From positions 1 through 12,412 of the forward strand of contig JABJNS010000010.1 in NCBI GenBank assembly GCA_018664745.1: a DNA stretch of 12,412 nucleotides. The letters are read 5' to 3'. Shown one piece after another: positions 8,908-12,412 of the stretch. Every line of letters starts with the position of its first letter. The first letter of the stretch is position 1. This DNA comes from Flavobacteriales bacterium (GTDB lineage Bacteria; Bacteroidota; Bacteroidia; Flavobacteriales; BACL11). A model generated the notes under the pieces. That model ran no database searches and had not been told where the DNA came from. It worked only from the letters and a program-made list of their open reading frames with translations. Made by a program: the position numbers and the translations under genes.

Positions 8908-9372
8908 AACCCTACAATTGTAAATATTTGGCAAAATGGAAATTCTATTGAAGCTACAACAGGGTTTATTAATTACCAATGGTATGATCAAAATGGAAAC
9001 ACAATAAATGGAGCTATAAACAATACTTTCTTTCCTACCACTCAAGGAGAGTATTATGTTGAAGTATTAGACTCTAACGGATGCACAGCAGTATCATACA
9101 GCATACTTATTCTTATTGATTTTATTAGTGAAAATGAAAATATAATTTCTATTTATCCTAATCCTACTAAAGGAAATTTAACTATAGAATCTACTGAGGG
9201 ATTAAATAGTATCTCTGTTCTAAACTCACAAGGAAATCAATTAATATTTAATAACAATATTACTTTTGAAAAGCAAATAAGCATTGATTTGTCTACTTTT
9301 GCAAAAGGAATTTATTTTATACAAATTGAAGTAAATAATCAGTTAATTAACCACAGGATAATACTTCAATAA
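6472..9372 (+). CDS. Giant SprB-repeat adhesin, C-terminal part with T9SS type A sorting domain
   Basis: This frame continues the adhesin after the junction near 6493. The nominal TTG start at 6472 has no signal peptide and falls inside a repeat, so it is not a believable independent start. It holds the end of repeat 11, repeats 12-21 (about residues 35-812), an Ig-like segment (about 813-885, with YQWYDQNGN and YYVEVLDSNGC), and a C-terminal sorting domain (about 886-966). The sorting domain shows IYPNPTKGNLTIES, then ISVLNSQGNQL, IDLSTFAKGIYFIQI and a final INHRIILQ. That is the type A (Por secretion tail) pattern, which directs export across the outer membrane by T9SS followed by cleavage and surface attachment or release. 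With one restored base the whole protein would be about 2196 residues. Up to the sorting domain this part contains one Lys and no Arg. Confidence 0.85.
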   Translation: MEWNITINLLANTYTFTVTDANGCLYSDSVVINEPNELISSIIPTDLTSCLVVNGSIDITVSGGISSYTYLWNNNDTTEDIMNLSAGNYTVTITDANGCTALNSASVNQPSNGLSLSLISPDYNGYNISCYNGSNGTITANTTGGLGNLAFNWSTNDTLQNLNNLTAGNYSLVITDSVGCTLTDSVILTEPSQLSSNYTSTDASCYGLADGAALVNFIGGIQDYTLTWGTFTYPLIGGISTFITPIGVPAGIYPYTVTDMNGCSQSDTITINQPDSLYTSLIVSNYNGNNISCNGFSDGSIDIQVSGGTASYTYYFNGTLITNTTISGLSAGIYTDSVIDNNGCVFTETIVLSEPDLLNNTLLTSNMSCNGLCDGTITPQVNGGTVPYSFLWNNSFTTNNLNLLCDGTYTLNITDNNGCTLTDSTVITEPSAIVINLDSIENVSIYGGNDGALFTTTYGGANNYTFLWSGPAGFNASTLNIDNLVAGTYFLTATDSTFCSATDSFEVTQPPSLTANLDSVINLDCNGICNGELYVTADGGDSIYTYLWYGPNGYTSTDEDIDSLCAGTYILELSDTTNTVTLYFNVIEPTPVTIVSISDTAICYKGTAQANAYVYGGNYPYQTLWSNGSTNTSTVLPAGIHNVSIIDANGCIATDTVTIHQADSISVNPTIINASCYGLQDGQVTLTITNGGTPPFQYSANNGINFQTSNIFYNLAAGAADYIVMDVNGCINTISVTINQPEELTCVINTNNASCYGECDGTATASVNGGTAPYTYDWGGANPNNLCAGLYNLIVTDINGCLTAISTTISEPNPTIVNIWQNGNSIEATTGFINYQWYDQNGNTINGAINNTFFPTTQGEYYVEVLDSNGCTAVSYSILILIDFISENENIISIYPNPTKGNLTIESTEGLNSISVLNSQGNQLIFNNNITFEKQISIDLSTFAKGIYFIQIEVNNQLINHRIILQ
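9127..9369 (+). other. T9SS type A C-terminal sorting domain (coding)
   Basis: The last 80 or so codons of the adhesin encode the three conserved blocks of the type A sorting tail: YPNPTKGN, then a 'VLNSQGN' beta strand, then FAKGIYFIQI with a terminal basic NHRIILQ strand. Lys and Arg, nearly absent from the preceding 1390 residues, reappear here. This domain predicts T9SS secretion and means the organism should carry the Por/Gld/Spr secretion genes elsewhere. Confidence 0.88.
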
Positions 9373-9412
9373 TTTTTCATAATTTGGCAAACAGAATAGA
9401 AAACATTAAAAA

Positions 9413-10996
9413 ATGATAAAAAGAACATTATTTTCAGTTGCAATTTTACTTTTTGCAGTTTCATTCATAGCTAATTCTGCTATAGTTGATACTACTCAAA
9501 TAACAAATTTAGTAGCTTATACTTGGCATCCAATTTCAGATGTAGACAAGGTATTACAGTATGAAAATTCAAAGAATCTTACTAAGCGTTCTATTGACCA
9601 ATCAAAACTGGCTGGAGACCACTACTCTGCTGCTGTAAAATTAATGAGTAAAAAGGATTATACTACAGCTATAAATGAGTTCAAAAGCGCAATGAAAAGA
9701 TACAAAAGAGCTAAATTAAGTGATGATGCCTTAAATTTTCTTAGAGCAAATATGGCCCTATGCTATGCAAGCACTGGTAATAAAGAGGACTATGCTATAA
9801 GCAAACGTTTCTTAAACTTAATTACTTCTAAAGCTTATAATGACATAAAATGGACTTATAATATAGCAATTGCTCATCACAAAGTTGGAAGTGATAATGA
9901 AGCTGCTTCCTTATTAAGTTCTGCAATCCGAAAAGATGAATTCTTTTTCCAAGCTTACATAACCTTAGAAGCTATTTACAGAAATTCTGGCAATGATAAT
10001 GATGCAGATAAAGTAATTCACCGAATGCAAACTGCTGAAGCTAAATTAATTCAAAAAGAACAAAAAATAGCTTCAACATCAACAGAAAATAAGAAAGATA
10101 AGAAAAGTAAGAAGAAAAAGAAAGGTGTATTTATTCCTAAAGGAGAGTACCCTGATGTTACTAATCTTAAAATTGTAAAAAAAGATGATCTCCTTCAATT
10201 CAATAAAATAAATAAAATTGATGAAAGAAGTATGATTCAAATCCAAGAAGGAATTGGAGAGTATAACCTAGGGGTAAAAGCATTAAGCAATAAAAATTAT
10301 AAGACATCACAAACACATCTTAAAAATACTGAAAAAAGACTAAAAAGAGGTAAAATAACTGAAGACGGTCTTAATTTTGCAAGAGGGAATTTAGCAATAT
10401 CCTACTTAGCTACAGGAGAGAAAAGAGGCGTAGGGCAAGCTAAAAGATATTTAAAATACCTAACTCCTAAAATTTACAAAACGAGAGAATGGACATACAA
10501 TTTAGCAGTTGCTCACTATACATTTGCAAGCAAATCTAGAGGTAATACAAAAGAAGAATATATGAAAAAAGCAATTAAGCTTTTCAAAACCTCTATCAAA
10601 CAAGATAAATTATTTTTACCTGCATACCAAAACTTAATCTATATTTATAGTAAAGAGAAAGAAGACAAAAAAGCATTAAGCATTCATAAAAGCTATGAAA
10701 AAGCAAGAGGTCAATTAATGAAGTCATTTAGTAAGCAAGATCAAATAGCACAAGGAGGTGACCCTTATATATTCCGTGTTAATCTAGGAACTTTTGGTGA
10801 ATTTAATACTCCTGCTGATTTGTTTGAAGAAGAATACTTAATTAGTGTGCCTATCTCTGAACAGAAAACCGCATACCTTGCTGGACTGTTTTATACACTT
10901 GATGAAGCTATTGCTTACCAGAAATCAATGAAAAAAGACGGATACATTACTTCCTTTATTGTTGCTTTTAAAGATGGTGAAAAACTAGAATTTTAA
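9413..10996 (+). CDS. Exported TPR protein with duplicated helical module and SPOR-like C-terminus
   Basis: This 527-residue protein starts with a signal peptide (about 1-23, IANSA) without a lipobox Cys, so a soluble periplasmic location is likely. Residues 59-212 and 272-435 are two copies of one TPR-like helical module. They share matching landmarks: KRYKRAKLSDDALNFLRAN / KRLKRGKITEDGLNFARGN, AISKRFLNLIT / GQAKRYLKYLT, and KWTYNIAIAHH / EWTYNLAVAHY. A Lys-rich linker (about 213-271, with KKDKKSKKKKK) joins them. Residues 452-523 resemble a SPOR-type domain (FRVNLGTFGEF, YLAGLFYTLDEAIAYQKSM, GYITSFIVAFKDG), a fold that in other proteins binds glycan strands of peptidoglycan. The gene lies 40 bp after the adhesin on the same strand with no terminator seen between, so co-transcription is likely. 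A scaffold or envelope-anchoring role for adhesin export is an inference. I do not recognise a named gene. Confidence 0.85.
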   Translation: MIKRTLFSVAILLFAVSFIANSAIVDTTQITNLVAYTWHPISDVDKVLQYENSKNLTKRSIDQSKLAGDHYSAAVKLMSKKDYTTAINEFKSAMKRYKRAKLSDDALNFLRANMALCYASTGNKEDYAISKRFLNLITSKAYNDIKWTYNIAIAHHKVGSDNEAASLLSSAIRKDEFFFQAYITLEAIYRNSGNDNDADKVIHRMQTAEAKLIQKEQKIASTSTENKKDKKSKKKKKGVFIPKGEYPDVTNLKIVKKDDLLQFNKINKIDERSMIQIQEGIGEYNLGVKALSNKNYKTSQTHLKNTEKRLKRGKITEDGLNFARGNLAISYLATGEKRGVGQAKRYLKYLTPKIYKTREWTYNLAVAHYTFASKSRGNTKEEYMKKAIKLFKTSIKQDKLFLPAYQNLIYIYSKEKEDKKALSIHKSYEKARGQLMKSFSKQDQIAQGGDPYIFRVNLGTFGEFNTPADLFEEEYLISVPISEQKTAYLAGLFYTLDEAIAYQKSMKKDGYITSFIVAFKDGEKLEF

Positions 10997-12402
10997 TAAT
11001 CCTGAAAAGCTGAAAACGGGAAAGTTCTAATTCCCAATGAATACCACAAAGAATTCTGATCTACTAGGTCAGACTTTTTCTTTTTATAAAATACCGAGCC
11101 AAATACATCAAACCATTTTAATGAATAAGCTACCTCAGTATGTAAAGTTTGAATTTGTGTAGCAACCCCTTGTCCGTTAAAGTTCCCATAGGAATACTCC
11201 CCCCCATCTCCTTGAGCATCAAAATCAGAAGCAAATATATTTTGCCCATAATGAGTATGTACAGAGTCCATTCCAACTTTAACTAGCGTTAATTTAGTAC
11301 TCAACTTCCATTTTCCTTTAATATAATCAGCAATAGCAATTACCTCTTTAAAGTTAGCTCCAAGCGGATGAGCCAAAGCTTGATTCATATGCGTATAGGA
11401 TTGCATAGGTTCTTTGTGTGCATAAGTATAAGGCTGTGCTTGATTATATTCCAACAAAAAATTTAAACTCTTAAAAGAAGTTTTAACACCTAATTGATAA
11501 GCAAATTTATTTTGAAAAAAACCTACAGCAAATTCTTCATCTCTATCTTTCTGGCGAGAAATATTTAAATCATCTAAAAGAATTTGTCCATACAAAGTTG
11601 TTCTCTTCAATTTTACATTAAAGTTTGCTCCCATCAACACATTATCAGGGGAATGTTTAGAAAATTCAACAGGGCGATAAAAAATAATAGGATTTAGATA
11701 CTCAACATCATAACCTCTATTATAATTTTCATCTTTAACTTGCCAAAGTACTCCCTCAAAAACTCCAATATTTATATTTTTTGTTAGCTGAAAATCTAAA
11801 AAATGAATAGAAGCATGTTTTTTTCTATCCCGAGTTGGATTTTGCATATCTAAAAAAGTAGTATATAAATTATAATACTTTACTCTACCAAATTCAGTAG
11901 TTAATTTTAAATACGGATAAGGCGAGTGTTCATTCGATAAAAAAAGGGAACGATACCCATCACCAATAAAGTGTTTTCCCTTTCCTAAATCGGCAGTAAT
12001 GAATTTATTAAAATTAAATTTCAGATTATATTGTAATCTTTTCTTCTCTCTTCCAAAACCAGGAAAAACAAGTAATGAATCTTGATATTCAGTTATTAAT
12101 GAATTATGATTTTCTGACAAATAATCAAAATGAGAAATAAAGGTTAATTTATTTCTAATATTAGCAGATAAACTTACCCCTACTAAATAGGAACTTGCTT
12201 GATGATTTTTACTTGCTGAACTTATCCCAAATAATCTGGAACCTACACTAAAATGTTGAGTTGTATCAGAATCACAACTAGCCATTGAATCAGAATAAAA
12301 ATTAGAAAAAGGTTTATTAACTGCTGATTGAAATGTATTTATTTGTCCGCTTACACAAATAGGAAAGAGCAATATTAGGAAGAATTTAAAATACCTTTTC
12401 AT
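10993..12402 (-). CDS. Outer-membrane beta-barrel protein, Wzi-like/RemB-like
   Basis: This 469-residue protein has a signal peptide (MKRYFKFFLILLFPICVSGQ), then alternating hydrophobic/aromatic strands and ends in FSAFQDY, as expected of an outer-membrane barrel. Segments LGKGKHFIGDGYRSLFLSN (139-157), YPYLKLTTEFGRVKYYNLY (162-180), VEYLNPIIFYRPVEFS (233-248) and NQALAHPLGANFKE (340-353) recall Bacteroidota barrels annotated as capsule-assembly Wzi-like or gliding protein RemB. I cannot choose between these from memory, so no symbol is given. Wzi in enterobacteria helps hold capsule at the surface; RemB contributes to gliding in F. johnsoniae. The start at 12402 is fixed by the signal peptide. 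A GGAG abuts the ATG with no spacer, too close for a normal Shine-Dalgarno. The gene is convergent with the TPR gene, and their stop codons overlap. The promoter lies beyond the window. Confidence 0.8.
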   Translation of the reverse strand: MKRYFKFFLILLFPICVSGQINTFQSAVNKPFSNFYSDSMASCDSDTTQHFSVGSRLFGISSASKNHQASSYLVGVSLSANIRNKLTFISHFDYLSENHNSLITEYQDSLLVFPGFGREKKRLQYNLKFNFNKFITADLGKGKHFIGDGYRSLFLSNEHSPYPYLKLTTEFGRVKYYNLYTTFLDMQNPTRDRKKHASIHFLDFQLTKNINIGVFEGVLWQVKDENYNRGYDVEYLNPIIFYRPVEFSKHSPDNVLMGANFNVKLKRTTLYGQILLDDLNISRQKDRDEEFAVGFFQNKFAYQLGVKTSFKSLNFLLEYNQAQPYTYAHKEPMQSYTHMNQALAHPLGANFKEVIAIADYIKGKWKLSTKLTLVKVGMDSVHTHYGQNIFASDFDAQGDGGEYSYGNFNGQGVATQIQTLHTEVAYSLKWFDVFGSVFYKKKKSDLVDQNSLWYSLGIRTFPFSAFQDY

Positions 12403-12412
12403 CTCCTTTAAA

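Noticed and set aside
6472..9372. Independent gene starting at TTG 6472
   Set aside because: The start lies within a repeat, there is no signal peptide although the product has a T9SS tail, and the frame completes the repeat begun in the upstream frame.
11018..11035. Hairpin GGGAA / TTCCC as terminator of the TPR gene
   Set aside because: The stem is only 5 bp with an 8 nt loop, no T run follows, and the bases are coding on the minus strand.
12403..12412. Shine-Dalgarno AAAGGAG before the barrel gene
   Set aside because: It touches the ATG with no spacer, so it is poorly placed for ribosome binding, and this group seldom depends on Shine-Dalgarno pairing.

Overview
The window is AT-rich DNA that looks like a chromosome segment of a Bacteroidota bacterium, most likely in the Flavobacteriia. 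The evidence is a type A T9SS C-terminal sorting domain, long arrays of SprB-type repeats, GEVED, MAM-like and Cys-rich 'GC..A.NY..DDGSC' modules typical of this group, a TAnnTTTG-type promoter element, and starts mostly without Shine-Dalgarno sequences. No tRNA, rRNA, mobile element or CRISPR array is visible.

Layout: (i) 1-2272, minus strand: the N-terminal 757 residues of a secreted multidomain surface protein whose C-terminus runs off the left edge. (ii) 2273-2782: a 510 bp gene-free divergent promoter region. (iii) 2783-9372, plus strand: a giant SprB-like adhesin of about 2196 residues with a signal peptide, a fibronectin III-like domain, 21 SprB-type repeats, a GEVED domain inside one repeat, an Ig-like domain and a T9SS sorting tail. 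It is split into two reading frames by what looks like a one-base deletion near 6493, in the middle of repeat 11. (iv) 9413-10996, plus strand, 40 bp downstream and probably co-transcribed: an exported TPR protein made of two copies of one helical module, a Lys-rich linker and a SPOR-like C-terminus. (v) 10993-12402, minus strand: an outer-membrane beta-barrel protein resembling Bacteroidota Wzi-like/RemB-like proteins, whose stop codon overlaps the stop of the TPR gene.

Together these read as a cell-surface or adhesion locus, possibly linked to gliding: two large secreted proteins with SprB-type repeats expressed divergently, a periplasmic TPR/SPOR protein placed to act with the giant adhesin, and an outer-membrane barrel. 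That functional link is an inference from domain content and gene order. The most notable details are the frameshift, a stretch of about 1390 residues with a single Lys and no Arg, a second cysteine pair that covaries across four repeats, and the GEVED domain nested in a repeat.
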